A DNA stretch of 64,000 bases from Chloropicon primus (lineage: Eukaryota; Chlorophyta; Chloropicophyceae; Chloropicales; Chloropicaceae). The notes beneath the pieces are model-generated. The model saw nothing but the letters and a program-made list of their open reading frames with translations, ran no database searches and was not told the origin of the DNA. The stretch is taken from assembly GCA_023205875.1 (NCBI GenBank), contig CP060764.1, forward strand, positions 434,001-498,000. Direction: 5' to 3'. Position 1 is the stretch's first letter, and each line of letters starts with the position of its first letter. The position numbers were made by a program, and so were the translations under genes. Positions 31,503 to 41,369 of the stretch are shown here, in pieces.

Positions 31503-32118
31503 GGTCCAAACCAAACGCCGTCGGTGTCACGACCGACGACGACCTAGAGACCTCCGCCACTGAGCAAAAAGAATGCCAAACCTATTTAGACTCAAAATCC
31601 TCAACACTTGGTCATTCTTTTCAAGCGACGGGTCCGACGATAGATCACGACGCGACGCTTTCGCCTGTCACCCTCTACGTCGCACCTTCCCTCCTCCTCG
31701 ACCTCCGCCGCCATCCAAAGACTCACCTCTCACTCGCCCTCGCTTCTTCGCCCAGCGTTATGACAGCAAGTCATCGGGATCGCGGACCAAACGAGGCGTT
31801 GAGGATCATCTTTGCGGAGGGGTCCCACATGCTGAGCGAGAAGGAACAATGCATTGTGAAGAGAGAGAGTACCTCGAAGAGGTCGGGCTCTGCAAAGCTC
31901 CTCGTCCTCCGTCGTCGAAGAGAACACGAAGCAAGACGGTCCCTTCCATCAAGCAGGAGGAGTGAGGAGGGAGACTGATGAAATCATCATCCATTGGCAC
32001 CCACACGAGCAAACCAACCATTGTTCGAAGATAAATAATGTAGATCCAGATCAGGGGTGACTGAATGGATCGAGTTTGGCAAGGATTACTGCTATGATAC
32101 ATGAAACAGAAGCCATTA
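31503..32118. other. Region upstream of the BEACH gene and downstream of TBC1D31
   Basis: No supported gene is seen in these ~615 bp. Open frames at 31573-31965 and 31760-31978 (+) are basic, and I recognise no domain in them. One promoter-element copy is listed separately. Confidence 0.45.
31588..31636 (-). promoter_or_regulatory. Promoter-linked dispersed element, copy 2 (BEACH gene)
   Basis: On the gene strand: CCCGTCGCTTGAAAAGAATG, AAGTGTTGAGGATTTTGAG, TCT. The CGCTTGAAA and GAGGATT blocks align with the other copies. It ends 86 bp before the ATG. Confidence 0.65.
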
Positions 32119-35100
32119 TTAGGCTTCTTGATGCCTTTTGATGACATCCTCCGCTTGCTTCTGGGCCTTCGCCGATCGGATCAGAAAGTCGTCGCCCAGA
32201 CTCGACTCGCTGCCAGAAGTGGGGAGCTCGTGCTCGGGCACAGCGCTCTCGGGGGTCGGCATGTAGTCATCCGCGCTGCTGCTCGACATGTCAGACTCGT
32301 CCGTGTCCTCCAGGTTGGAATCGTCATCCGCTTTCGCTTTTTCCGTCATCGTCTGCTGTTTTTTTGAGGCGGAGGCGGCGCCCTCTGACTGGGTTGCGGC
32401 CTCCCTCCTCGCAAAGTCGGGGACATTGAGATCCACGGCTTTCTCCCTGGCCTTCTCCAGGTCAGCCTGAAGGCTCTTCTCGTGCTTGTCATACACTTCG
32501 TGGAGCTTCCTTTGCGCTGCCTTGTATGACCTGGCCGCCTCCTCGAACGAGTGGAGCTCCTTCTCAGATGCTTTCTGACGCCACTCGCTCTGCAGCTCGG
32601 AGATCATCTTCTCCCTCTCGAATTTCAGTTTCGAGAAGATTTCCGAGTGCTTCTTTCTCAGGCTCTCCTCAAGTTTCGATGCCTTGGCGACCATATTTTC
32701 CCTGACCTTGACGAATTTCTTCTTCTCCTCGGTCTCTGCCACGGTCTGGGTCTTTGCCACGTCAGCCAGGAAGGCAGCCCGGCCTCCCAGCATTCTCTCC
32801 TCTGCCTCCAGCTGCATGCTGAGCTCAAGATCCTTCTGTTGCTCCACGAGAAGCATCTTGACCAGGCTGTCCACCGCCTGGGACTCGGTGGAATTCTGCA
32901 CTTCCAGGCTCCTGAACCTTTGCAGGAACCGGGCCTGCTGCTCCTTGTGCAGCCTTGCTCTCCTGATCGTCGACAGCTGCTTCCTTCTTTCGTTCATGAT
33001 TTTATGGAAAGTGTCCAAAACCTTGGAGAACTCGTCCTCCCTTTGCAGCCTCTGGGAATCCAGCCACGTGTTCTGCTTCTCCACCTCAGCCTCGAAGGCC
33101 TCCTTCATCGCCAGCATCGCTATCGTTTCCCTCTGCTGCTCGGCTTGCACGACCTCTTGCGCCAGCATCGCCTCGTTCGCCTCGACCTTCCTCTTTCTCC
33201 TTTCGAACTCTACCTGCTGGAGCTCGGCCTCTCCCTCAAGAGCAGTCCTGTTGATGAGGGACATGGCCTCCATCCGGGCCTTGTTCTCTTCCTCCAGCCT
33301 AGACAGCTGCCTCGCCTTTTCAAGCCTGTGCTTCTGCTTGACTTGTTCTTCCTCGTCCTCCACGATCCAGGTCCGCATCTTGTTCTGCCTCTTCAGCTCA
33401 AGCTCTGTCGCCTTGCTCTCGAACTCCGTCCGCAGGGCGTCCAGCCTGTTCTGCAGGGCAGACTGATTGTCCACCTCGTAGCGCTTCCTGTTGACCTGGG
33501 ACTCCAACGCGTTTACAGCCTCTGACTCCATTTTGGCCTTGACCTCGAACTTGAGCAGCTTCTTCTTGTGCTCCAGCTCCTTCTCGAGGGCCTCGATTTC
33601 CTTCTTGTACGCTTGCTGCTGCTCCGCGATGGATGAGGTCGCCGCCCTCTCCATGTCTTCGAGCTGCTGAACTCGGAACAGCTTCTCCATTTCCTCCAGC
33701 CTGATTCTCTCGTTCAGGATCTTCTCGTCCAAGTCACTGATCTTTGCTCTCTGCTGGGCGGCAACTTGCCTCAGCTGATCGTCCTTCAACATGCCGGCGA
33801 GGGTCTCCTTGCTTTGCTTCTTGTTGACCATCTCATCAAGCAAGAGCCGCTTTCTGTGAAGCTCCTTCTCCTCCGCGCTGAGTCTCTCGTACTGGTGGAT
33901 TTGGAAGTTCACGATGTGCTCCGGGTACGAGGCAAACATGGGGTACGTATCCCCTTGTGGCAGCCCGCTCAGCCTCCACATGGCGCTGTCCTGCCGCAGC
34001 CGCTTCAGCCCATACGCCCTGAGGAGAATTTGGTTGACGTTCAAAGGCTCTGACCTTCTGAAGAAGAGGTAGACCTCCTCCTTGGACGGGGCGGACAAAA
34101 TGGTGGCCCTGAAGTACGAAAAGAACGAGACCACGAAGCACTCGAGGAAGAGTGGTGGGTTGCTCAAGACATGGTCGAGCAGCTTGAGCCATTCGTACCT
34201 GGACAAGACCTCCGAGAATAAGGACTGGAGCAAAGTCCACGCATGTATTTGCACTCCGCCTGTTTTTGACATGGATCTCGCGAGCTCTGGGTCAGCCTTG
34301 ATCAGGAGGTCCTCTATCCGAGCCAAGAGCTGCAGGGGCGGCCCGGGGAACATCTCAAACCACTCGGAGCACCAGTTTGTCAGGAAAGTGGCCACCGCCT
34401 CGAAACAGCTCGCTTCGTCAGCCCCGAACACCTTGATGAAGGGAAAGACAAAAGCGGGAAGGTATGTCACCTGCCCGAAGAGCGGGGTCCAGTGGGCCAA
34501 GCAGGACACCAACCTAGCCAGCCTGTCCAAGAGAATGGTGTTTTTGATGGGGTAATCCTCTTCGAGGTTGCCGAACGACACGTGGACCCCCTGCTTCTTG
34601 AGAGCCTTGTAAGCGCTCTTGTTCTGTGGGACGCTTAGGAGGGTCTTCCATATCAATATCCTGTACTTCGAGGGGTACTCCCCGTACGTGTCCAGCAGGT
34701 GCTTCAGCTTCTTCCTGGTCACCTTATCGCTCGAGTTTGGGGCGGCTTGGTCCTTGCCCTTGTCGTCGGCACCGCCCATGCGCACGCTTTTGGGTGCCTG
34801 GTTGCCGCCCAGAGCCTCGCTTTCTACCGGTGGACTCCTCCTCTCGACCGGCAGCTCGATGATCGGAAGGTTCGCTTCCGTGGAATTCATCCTCATGTTC
34901 TCCGCCAAATCAAGAATTGTCATGGCGCCGTACTCCGAGACGAGCACGAGGCGGTTGCCGTGGTTGTCCACAGCGAAGGACGTGACACCGGGGATCCTGG
35001 CTTTGATGTCCAAGATCATGAGGGCCGCGGCCACGTCGACGATCTTGACGGAGTCATCCGAGCAGAGGGCAATGACCAGGTTGGTGCCCCGGAGCGCAAC

Positions 35101-35898
35101 CAACTGCTTCACCCCCTCCACCCCCGGGGGAAGCTGAATCCCCTTCTGGACTTTCCTGTCTGCGACGGTCCACACGCAGAGGAACGGGAAATCGCCGCCC
35201 GCGACCGCCAGGCTTCTCGAGGTCACCGCCAGGTCCTTGATCCCTTCCAAGTTCACTCCAGGCGGCTCGAACTTGTGCTTTTCGGACATGTTCTTCTTGC
35301 TCCAGAGCCACGTCGTGCCGTTTCGAAACGAGGTGATGATCCCCTCCTTCGCGAAGCGAGCTTGGGACGCGCCATACTGCTTGCAGTCCAGCACGCCTTG
35401 CCGGCTGAAGTTTGTGAGATCCCACAGATGGAGGGAGTCCGCCGAGCAGCTCAAGAGCTTCTCGCCCGAGTCGCTGATCTGGATGCTGTGCGGCGACCCC
35501 CGGATGCACCTGAGAGTCGCTTGAAGCTTGCTGCTCTCCGTGTCGTACACTTTGACGTATCCCGCCTCGAACGCGACGAAGACTTCTCGCTTGGTCTTCG
35601 TGGAGAAGGCCACCGAGGTGCCCGCGGAGCCCGTGCAATCGAGCTGAATGAACCTGTTGCTGGTCACGTGCAAGACGTAGACCCTTCCTGCGGAGTCAAT
35701 CGTCGCTATGGAGTCCCCGAGGGGCGAGAATGCGACACTCTGGAGGGCCAACGCCGTGTCCCTCCCCCCCGTGCTCCCTCCGCTTTTGAAGTTCAAGGCA
35801 GCTACCGTCCCGCCACCCGACAACCTCGGCTTCGAGGTCCAGATTCGGCCGAACCTGCCACTAATTACGACCGGTTGACTCGATCCGCCCTCCGCCAT
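32119..35898 (-). CDS. TBC1D31: WD40-TBC-coiled-coil protein, TBC1D31 (WDR67)
   Basis: A 1,259-aa single-exon protein. An N-terminal WD40 propeller spans residues ~10-340 (VAFSPLGDSIATIDSAGRVY; LLSCSADSLHLWD). A TBC (Rab-GAP-like) domain lies at ~430-650 (SKYRILIWKTLLSVPQNKSA; LPAFVFPFIKVFGADEASCF; FLECFVVSFFSYFRATIL). A long coiled coil follows to about 1150, then an acidic Ser-rich tail. This order is that of TBC1D31, a centriolar-satellite protein needed for cilium formation. The catalytic Arg and Gln fingers of active Rab-GAPs are not obvious, again as in TBC1D31. The gene fits the other ciliary genes here. The start at 35898 is the first ATG in frame after the stop. Confidence 0.9.
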   Translation of the reverse strand: MAEGGSSQPVVISGRFGRIWTSKPRLSGGGTVAALNFKSGGSTGGRDTALALQSVAFSPLGDSIATIDSAGRVYVLHVTSNRFIQLDCTGSAGTSVAFSTKTKREVFVAFEAGYVKVYDTESSKLQATLRCIRGSPHSIQISDSGEKLLSCSADSLHLWDLTNFSRQGVLDCKQYGASQARFAKEGIITSFRNGTTWLWSKKNMSEKHKFEPPGVNLEGIKDLAVTSRSLAVAGGDFPFLCVWTVADRKVQKGIQLPPGVEGVKQLVALRGTNLVIALCSDDSVKIVDVAAALMILDIKARIPGVTSFAVDNHGNRLVLVSEYGAMTILDLAENMRMNSTEANLPIIELPVERRSPPVESEALGGNQAPKSVRMGGADDKGKDQAAPNSSDKVTRKKLKHLLDTYGEYPSKYRILIWKTLLSVPQNKSAYKALKKQGVHVSFGNLEEDYPIKNTILLDRLARLVSCLAHWTPLFGQVTYLPAFVFPFIKVFGADEASCFEAVATFLTNWCSEWFEMFPGPPLQLLARIEDLLIKADPELARSMSKTGGVQIHAWTLLQSLFSEVLSRYEWLKLLDHVLSNPPLFLECFVVSFFSYFRATILSAPSKEEVYLFFRRSEPLNVNQILLRAYGLKRLRQDSAMWRLSGLPQGDTYPMFASYPEHIVNFQIHQYERLSAEEKELHRKRLLLDEMVNKKQSKETLAGMLKDDQLRQVAAQQRAKISDLDEKILNERIRLEEMEKLFRVQQLEDMERAATSSIAEQQQAYKKEIEALEKELEHKKKLLKFEVKAKMESEAVNALESQVNRKRYEVDNQSALQNRLDALRTEFESKATELELKRQNKMRTWIVEDEEEQVKQKHRLEKARQLSRLEEENKARMEAMSLINRTALEGEAELQQVEFERRKRKVEANEAMLAQEVVQAEQQRETIAMLAMKEAFEAEVEKQNTWLDSQRLQREDEFSKVLDTFHKIMNERRKQLSTIRRARLHKEQQARFLQRFRSLEVQNSTESQAVDSLVKMLLVEQQKDLELSMQLEAEERMLGGRAAFLADVAKTQTVAETEEKKKFVKVRENMVAKASKLEESLRKKHSEIFSKLKFEREKMISELQSEWRQKASEKELHSFEEAARSYKAAQRKLHEVYDKHEKSLQADLEKAREKAVDLNVPDFARREAATQSEGAASASKKQQTMTEKAKADDDSNLEDTDESDMSSSSADDYMPTPESAVPEHELPTSGSESSLGDDFLIRSAKAQKQAEDVIKRHQEA

Positions 35899-36164
35899 CT
35901 TCTTGCGCTCTGCTTCTTCCTGACGACGACGGCACGCCACTTGTCTTCCCTCCTCCCCCAAAGGCCAAAGGTTTGAATTCCAGTGGGCCCACTACCCGGT
36001 CACTTGTCCGCAAGGGAGAGGTATCACCCGATCCAATGATCGCGAGGCTTGTCTTCGCGCCGCCAAGTTCCCACGCCCTTGTGGCGCCGCACTCTCCTCC
36101 TCCTCCTCGCTCAACACACAGAGCTCTAGAGCCCAAACCAACACCAACACCAAAATAACGAGCT

Positions 36165-36227
36165 TGTTCAGTCGTCAAATCCTCCACATTACGGCATTCC
36201 TTTCGACCAAAGGCTCTTTCGAAAGAG
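36165..36227 (-). promoter_or_regulatory. Promoter-linked dispersed element, copy 3 (TBC1D31)
   Basis: On the gene strand: CTTTCGAAAGAGCC, TTTGGTCGAAAGGAATG, AATGTGGAGGATTTGAC, GACTGAAC. It is one of the most complete copies and ends ~267 bp before the ATG. Confidence 0.7.
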
Positions 36228-36512
36228 AATGAGACGATCTTTTCACCTTCACCTGTCTCCGTCACACCAACCCCCGTCCTCGTTGTTAATCCGAGACGAG
36301 ACAACTCACCTTCAAACTTCCCTCCCACCTTGAATGCGCCATCAATCAAAAGTTTGAACCTTTCCGTGGGATGAGTATACTCTCAGTGGACACCTCGGAG
36401 GGCCTCAGAGGATAAGGCGAGTCGAGGGAGGAGAAAGGGAGAGGAAACGGGGTACGAGGTAAGGGTTGAGGGAAGACGGTGTGCTCGCCGATGGGTAGAT
36501 GTTCTCTTCCTC

Positions 36513-36572
36513 TTTCGAAAGTGCCCTCGCTTGAAAGAAATGGTGCGCTGGGGAGGATTCGAGACGTCTGAG
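36513..36572 (+). promoter_or_regulatory. Promoter-linked dispersed element, copy 4 (NFU)
   Basis: CTTTCGAAAGTGCC, CTCGCTTGAAAGAAATGG, GCGCTGGGGAGGATTCGAGA, GTCTGAGAC. A near-complete copy, ~256 bp before the ATG. Confidence 0.7.
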
Positions 36573-36827
36573 ACCGCCGTGGAACGTTGTGTGTCTCTTG
36601 TTTGTTTGTTCTCGCTGCTTCTGCAGAGGGGAGGGGCGAGTGAAGCGGTCGGAGCGTCAGCGGCGAGGGGAAGGAGCACCGGAGCGCGGGCAGGGTTTGG
36701 ATCGGAGCAAGAGCGTGCGTTGGTTTGAAAGCGGAGGCCGCCGGGACCCAACCGAAAAGCCACGTGGAGAATCGTCACGTGCGTGCGTCTAGGTCTAATC
36801 GAGGGATAGAGAGGAGAAGAGAGCGAG

Positions 36828-37747
36828 ATGGTGGCCACGATGACGGCCACGACGGTGGCGAGGTTGCCCGCGAAGGCCGCGAGACGGGCGTTGCGAGAGG
36901 AATCGGGGGTCGCGAGGGGGGAGCACTCGTCCTCGGCGAGGAGCTGCGGACTTGGGCGCTTGTCCCCTTGGCCCGAGGCGACTCCATCGGTGTCTTCCGG
37001 GGGGAAAGACCGAGGGCAAAGCCAGGTGCTTGCCGCCCTCGGCGGGGGCAGATGGGTGTGCGGGATGGCAAGCGCCGAGGAGTCTTACACGTTGGAGCTG
37101 ACGGAAGAGAACGTGGAGACCGTGCTCGACGAGGTAAGCTGAGGAGACGACAACCCAACGTTTGGGAACGCCCGCGAACGGGACACTGGCGCTGACGAGA
37201 TTTCTTTGCCTTCCCTTCGTCGTCGTCCAAGGTCCGCCCCTACCTCATGGCGGACGGTGGAAACGTCGAGCTGCTTGAGATAGACGGCCTGACCGTGCGA
37301 GTCAAGTTGCAGGTAAGCGGGTGGAGGCTGGCTCGGCGTCGGTTCCGGTCGGCGTCGTACTGATGTGTTGCGCTCCCTTCTCCTTCCTTCTCTCTCTTCG
37401 CTTTGCAGGGGGCTTGCGGATCGTGCCCCTCGTCCACGACGACGATGAAAATGGGCATCCAGCGCAAGCTGATGGAGAAAATACCGGAAATCCTTGAGGT
37501 GGAGCAAGTTATGGACGAGATCGAGGGCCTGGATCTCACGGAGGAGAACGTGGAGAGCGTTCTGGACGAGATTCGACCCTACCTCGTGGGCGCGGGGGGA
37601 GGAGCCATCGAGCTGGAGGAGATCGACGGCCCCATCGTGAAAGTTCACCTCTCCGGGGAGGCGGCCAGCGTGATGACCGTCAGAGTCTCGGTGACGCAAA
37701 AGCTGAGGGAGAAAATTCCTCTGATCGCTGCGGTGCAGCTCACCTAG
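36828..37747 (+). CDS. Plastid NFU iron-sulfur scaffold with two NifU-type domains
   Basis: Three exons (36828-37133, 37232-37312, 37409-37747; all phase 0; donors GTAAGC, acceptors CCAAG and TGCAG) give 241 aa. Residues 1-~75 form an Ala/Arg/Ser-rich transit-peptide-like region. The first NifU C-terminal domain ([20 protein letters not shown]) holds the Fe-S-binding CxxC in ACGSCPSST, coded at the start of exon 3. The second copy ([20 protein letters not shown]) lacks the CxxC. That layout is the plant chloroplast NFU1-3 type, which hands 4Fe-4S clusters to photosystem I and other plastid apoproteins. Convergent with the GLTP gene, 124 bp apart. Confidence 0.93.
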
Positions 37748-37766
37748 AGAGAGAGAGAGAGAGAGA
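37748..37766. repeat. (GA)n microsatellite
   Basis: Short dinucleotide run directly after the NFU stop codon. Confidence 0.8.
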
Positions 37767-37871
37767 TGGGGGCCCAGCGGAGCACATTCCTTTGTCGCGC
37801 GGCGGCCTTTGATTCACATATAAGTTTTGTCACACGAGAATATAAATTACAAGGCAAGCAATCGCCCTCTT

Positions 37872-38640
37872 TCAGACTTTGTCCGGGAAGTTGAGGCCGT
37901 GGGAATCCTGTTCGCTCAAGCAAGGCACGCGTCAGATAGAGAACCGGAGAGGAGGTAAAGTCATTCCCGGGCGCGCGGGATAAAAACAAACGCGTGCGCG
38001 CGCACACACACACACACAACCGAAGAGCGGTCTTGTTCGCACTCACCATGTAGTCGTGAACTTTCGAGAGAACGGCGCCGAACTGGGCGATGAAGCTGCC
38101 CATGTCCTCCTCGAGCGTGGCGCTCTGCCCCAAGTTCGCGTACAAGGTCTCCCGAGACGGCACGAGCTTCAGCGCGCCCCAGAAGACGCCCGAAGTGATC
38201 CAGCCGTGGTAAGGCTGCAAGACCTTCTCGTAGGCGGCGTTCGCCGCGTCCGAAACGCTCGAGGACTTGTCCTGGTGCAAGATGTGAAGGAGCTCCACGA
38301 GAAACTGCATGGCCCTCTTCAGCCAGAGCAACCCCTTGGTGCACGACGAGTTCCCGGTCTGCTCGTTCCTCTGCACCTCTCCCTCCAGGATGGCGTAGAT
38401 ATTCTCGTACTCCTCCGCAGACGTCACGAACCTCTTGTGAATCCGGTCCACGTTGCCGTTCACGTCGATGCGCACGACCGTGAACCCGGCTCCGAGTTTG
38501 TCCACCACGGGCAAAACTTCCCGGCAAACGTTGAGAAAAGCTTGCGTCCGGATGCCTCCCTTGCCGTCGTCCACCTGGCCCACGTGGCCCAGGAGCACCG
38601 AGAACACGGACGACGACGACGACGAGTCTTGAGACAGCAT
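37872..38640 (-). CDS. Glycolipid/ceramide-1-phosphate transfer protein (GLTP domain)
   Basis: Two exons (38047-38640 and 37872-37907) flank a 139-bp phase-0 intron (donor GTGAGT, acceptor GAACAG). The second exon adds only DSHGLNFPDKV and a stop, giving 209 aa, the normal GLTP length. The all-helical lipid-binding site is visible: D and N in VRIDVNGNVDRIHKR, the Trp in GLLWLKRAMQFL, and the His in PYHGW. Family members (GLTP, CPTP, plant ACD11) move sphingolipids between membranes in the cytosol. The ACD11/CPTP branch seems closer because of the NVDRIHKR segment, but this is not certain. Reading through the intron would give an improbable tail. Confidence 0.9.
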
Positions 38641-38925
38641 GACGTATGATGTATTCGTTCTCTCGTCGAGTCCTCTCCCCTGCACCTCACCTCACCTCAC
38701 CTTCGAGAAGAAGAAGAAGAAGAAGAAGAAGAAACACGGGGTGTCAATCCATCAACATCATCATCAAACAAACAAAACACCATCATGTTCACGTTCATGT
38801 TCATGTTCACATCAATACCTCTGGTTCGTCTCTGTCTTCCGTTTGTGTGCGTGGCGTGGAATGAATCCTTCCCCTGAACACGGAGGGGACCAAAGTCGAG
38901 ATCCTCGACACCAAAGGAAGGCCTC

Positions 38926-38961
<36 letters not shown>

Positions 38962-39287
38962 GTCTTTGGCATCTATGAGAGACGATAATTATTCAGGACC
39001 ATCCATTCCAACGTTCTTTTCTTGACCCTCGATGGAGGGATTCGTTTTAAGACTTTGTTGTGGGACCAACGTTGTAGGTTGGTCCCAAGACGTAATCTTT
39101 GTTTTGTGTCTCGGTTTAGGTCGAGGCGAAGTTTGAACGTCGCTTGTGGAATTGTGCGCAACCACATTGATTTGACCAAAGGCGGAGGCTTGGAGCGTCA
39201 AGGTGTCAAGGTGGAAGCCGTGGAGGCAGTCGTTGTAGAGCGACGAGGACGAGGACGAGGACGAGGTTGACTTGTGTCCAAATTCAG
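38641..39287. other. Divergent promoter region of GLTP and the RSP2-like gene
   Basis: These ~650 bp hold an (AGA)n tract at ~38709-38734, a (CT)n tract at ~38928-38961, and (GACGAG)n next to the RSP2-like start. No gene is seen. Confidence 0.5.
39240..39266 (+). repeat. (GACGAG)n hexanucleotide repeat in a 5' leader
   Basis: About four units on the sense strand, ending ~21 bp before the ATG of the RSP2-like gene. The same unit recurs before three other genes in this window. Confidence 0.85.
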
Positions 39288-41135
39288 ATGGGAGACAGCG
39301 AAGCGGATTACCTCCGTGAGACGGTGGGGGAGGCGTTGGCGAAGGGTTGCTTGAAGACTGCCCTGGCCGCGCCGAGTGACCCCGTGGAGTACCTCGGGAC
39401 ATGGTTGCTCAAGTTTGTGGAGAATGCGAAGATAAAGGACAAGTTCGGGAAGGATAAGGCGAAGGCTGCGGAAAGGAGGAAGGGGGAGGCGCAGGAGAGG
39501 GCCAAGGTGGAGGAGGATGCGAGGAAGGAGAAGGAGAAGAAGGACAAGGCCGTAGAGGAGGTCCAGAAGGTCGTGGGGGACCCGTACAAGATATGGAGCA
39601 CCGTGGCCGCGAGCGTGTCCTCCCTGACGCCGGGCTGCTGCTACATCGCGAACTTGGCCAAGCCTGAGCCCACGGAGGGCGAGATCACGGAGGAGGACCT
39701 GGAGGTGGAGGAGGTGGAGCCCGAGGAGCCGGAGGAGGAGGAGGAGGAGGCCAAGGAGGAGGTCCCAGCGGAGGGCGAGGAGGAGGCCAAGGAGGAGGGC
39801 GAGGAGGAGGCCAAGGAGGAGCCCGAGGGGGTGACCTTCGACTACTCGGGCGCCTTCCTGGACTTTGTGGTCACGAGCAAGGACATGGAGTACATTCTAG
39901 AGAAGGGTCTGAACTTCCACAGGCCCATCGTGGACGAGGAGAGCGAGGAGGAGCCCGTTCCAAGCGCCCTCGCGTTTGACATCCTCGACAAGCAGAAGGA
40001 CAGCGTTGACATTCCAAACGTCTTGTACGAGCCGAGGGTCAAGTTCCTCAACGAGTTCCCAAGGGTTGGGGCGTTCTACGCCCTCCCCATCAAATCCAAG
40101 AACGGGGAGGTCAAGGCAATCTTCTGCTCGGACACGCTGGCGCCGACCGGCAACGGCAAGCCGTTCAACGAGGAGAGCAAGGGCCTGATCAAGTCGCTGA
40201 TCGACGCGGCCGGGCAGGCCATGGACTCCACGGACGAGTACTTTGCCAACTGCGATGCCAAGGCGGTCGCAAAGGCGATCAAGGAGGAGATCTTCGCCGC
40301 CCTCGAGGACAAGCCAGCCGAGGGGGAGGAGGAGGCCGCCGCCGCGGAGGCCCCTGCGGAGGGCGAGGAGGCCCCTGCGGAGCCATCCGTCGCGGTCAAG
40401 ACCGCGGCCCTGCACGCCAAGAGGACGGGCAAGATCGCTGACATCGTCCTTGGAAAGATGGACAAGGCCACGGAGGACATCAAGAGGTACTCCAACGCCC
40501 CGACACAGACTTACGGCGTCCTCAAGGCCCTTATGATCCTCTCTGGCTACGATGCTGGCCACTACTCGACCTGGAAAGCCGTCAGGAAGTCGTTCACCAA
40601 CGAGCTCTTCGAGAAGATCAAGGGGCTCGACCTCGGTTCGGTCACCTTGGAGGCCTACACTCACGCCAGGGCTTGCACGAAGCTCTCCTCCAGGGAGGAT
40701 CTGATAGCGGAGACCCCGGTGAGCGGCCTCGGCCTCGCGGCCAAGCTGCTCTTCGAGGAGTTGAAGCTAGCGATCAAGGCCTCCGTCGTGGAGAAGGTCT
40801 ACGACTTAGCCACCTGCCCACACGAGGACGCCATCAATTTTGAGGAGTTCGTTGCTGGCATCCCCGGGGACAAGGACGACGGCGGTGCCCTGACGACCAT
40901 GAAGTTGGGTTCGATGCAGTTCAAGGACCTCAAGGAGACTTGTGACAAGCTCGCCGAGGCGGTGGCGGCTGTCGAGAAGGCCGCCGCCGAGCAGGCCAAG
41001 GCCGAGGCCGAGGCTGCCGCAGCTGTTGCCGCCGCCGAGGCCAAGGCCGCCGAGGAGGCCGCCGCAGCGGAGGCCGAGGGCGAGGGTGCCGAAGAGGCCC
41101 CAGCGGCCGAGGAGGAGGCTCCAGCGGCCGAGTGA
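39288..41135 (+). CDS. Flagellar radial spoke protein 2-like (Dpy-30 motif plus GAF-like domain)
   Basis: A 615-aa single-exon protein. Residues ~4-45 form a Dpy-30 dimerisation motif (YLRETVGEALAKG ... DPVEYLGTWLLKFVE). A charged coiled coil and a Glu-rich stretch with EEAKEE-type repeats (~130-185) follow. A GAF-like domain lies around 190-330 (FPRVGAFYALPIKSKNGEVK), then a helical region, and finally an Ala/Glu-rich tail. Dpy-30 plus GAF is the arrangement of Chlamydomonas RSP2, which docks on AKAP-type spoke-stalk partners in the axoneme. The length is close to that protein. Other Dpy-30 proteins are possible, so the name is moderate confidence. Confidence 0.7.
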   Translation: MGDSEADYLRETVGEALAKGCLKTALAAPSDPVEYLGTWLLKFVENAKIKDKFGKDKAKAAERRKGEAQERAKVEEDARKEKEKKDKAVEEVQKVVGDPYKIWSTVAASVSSLTPGCCYIANLAKPEPTEGEITEEDLEVEEVEPEEPEEEEEEAKEEVPAEGEEEAKEEGEEEAKEEPEGVTFDYSGAFLDFVVTSKDMEYILEKGLNFHRPIVDEESEEEPVPSALAFDILDKQKDSVDIPNVLYEPRVKFLNEFPRVGAFYALPIKSKNGEVKAIFCSDTLAPTGNGKPFNEESKGLIKSLIDAAGQAMDSTDEYFANCDAKAVAKAIKEEIFAALEDKPAEGEEEAAAAEAPAEGEEAPAEPSVAVKTAALHAKRTGKIADIVLGKMDKATEDIKRYSNAPTQTYGVLKALMILSGYDAGHYSTWKAVRKSFTNELFEKIKGLDLGSVTLEAYTHARACTKLSSREDLIAETPVSGLGLAAKLLFEELKLAIKASVVEKVYDLATCPHEDAINFEEFVAGIPGDKDDGGALTTMKLGSMQFKDLKETCDKLAEAVAAVEKAAAEQAKAEAEAAAAVAAAEAKAAEEAAAAEAEGEGAEEAPAAEEEAPAAE

Positions 41136-41369
41136 GGGGGGGCTACTACCCCTCGTATTTTATTTACCAGCTTGTAACAGTGAACACACCAAAGAAGAAA
41201 AGCGCGACGCGCGCGTCACGATCGGTCGTCGTCCCCCAATCATGGGCGCAAGCAAAGAGGTCTTGAGTACTCAAACATAAAATTACACTCTCTGAAAACG
41301 TACAAAACTGGTTCCCCGCGCCCTCCGTGCCGGGGGGGGGGAGAAAACGCGCGCACAAGCCCAAGCCCC

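Larger units (their letters stand above)
35899..36827. other. Divergent promoter region of TBC1D31 and NFU
   Basis: These ~930 bp hold two promoter-element copies in opposite orientations, one per gene (listed separately). No gene is seen. Confidence 0.6.

Noticed and set aside
31573-31978. Basic open frames upstream of the BEACH gene
   Set aside because: Two overlapping frames with no recognisable domain; the first overlaps a promoter-element copy.
39005-39060. Possible further promoter-element copy before the RSP2-like gene
   Set aside because: Only a fragment (CTTTTCTTGACCC and GGGATTCG) resembles the blocks, and the central GAAAGGAACGG block is missing.
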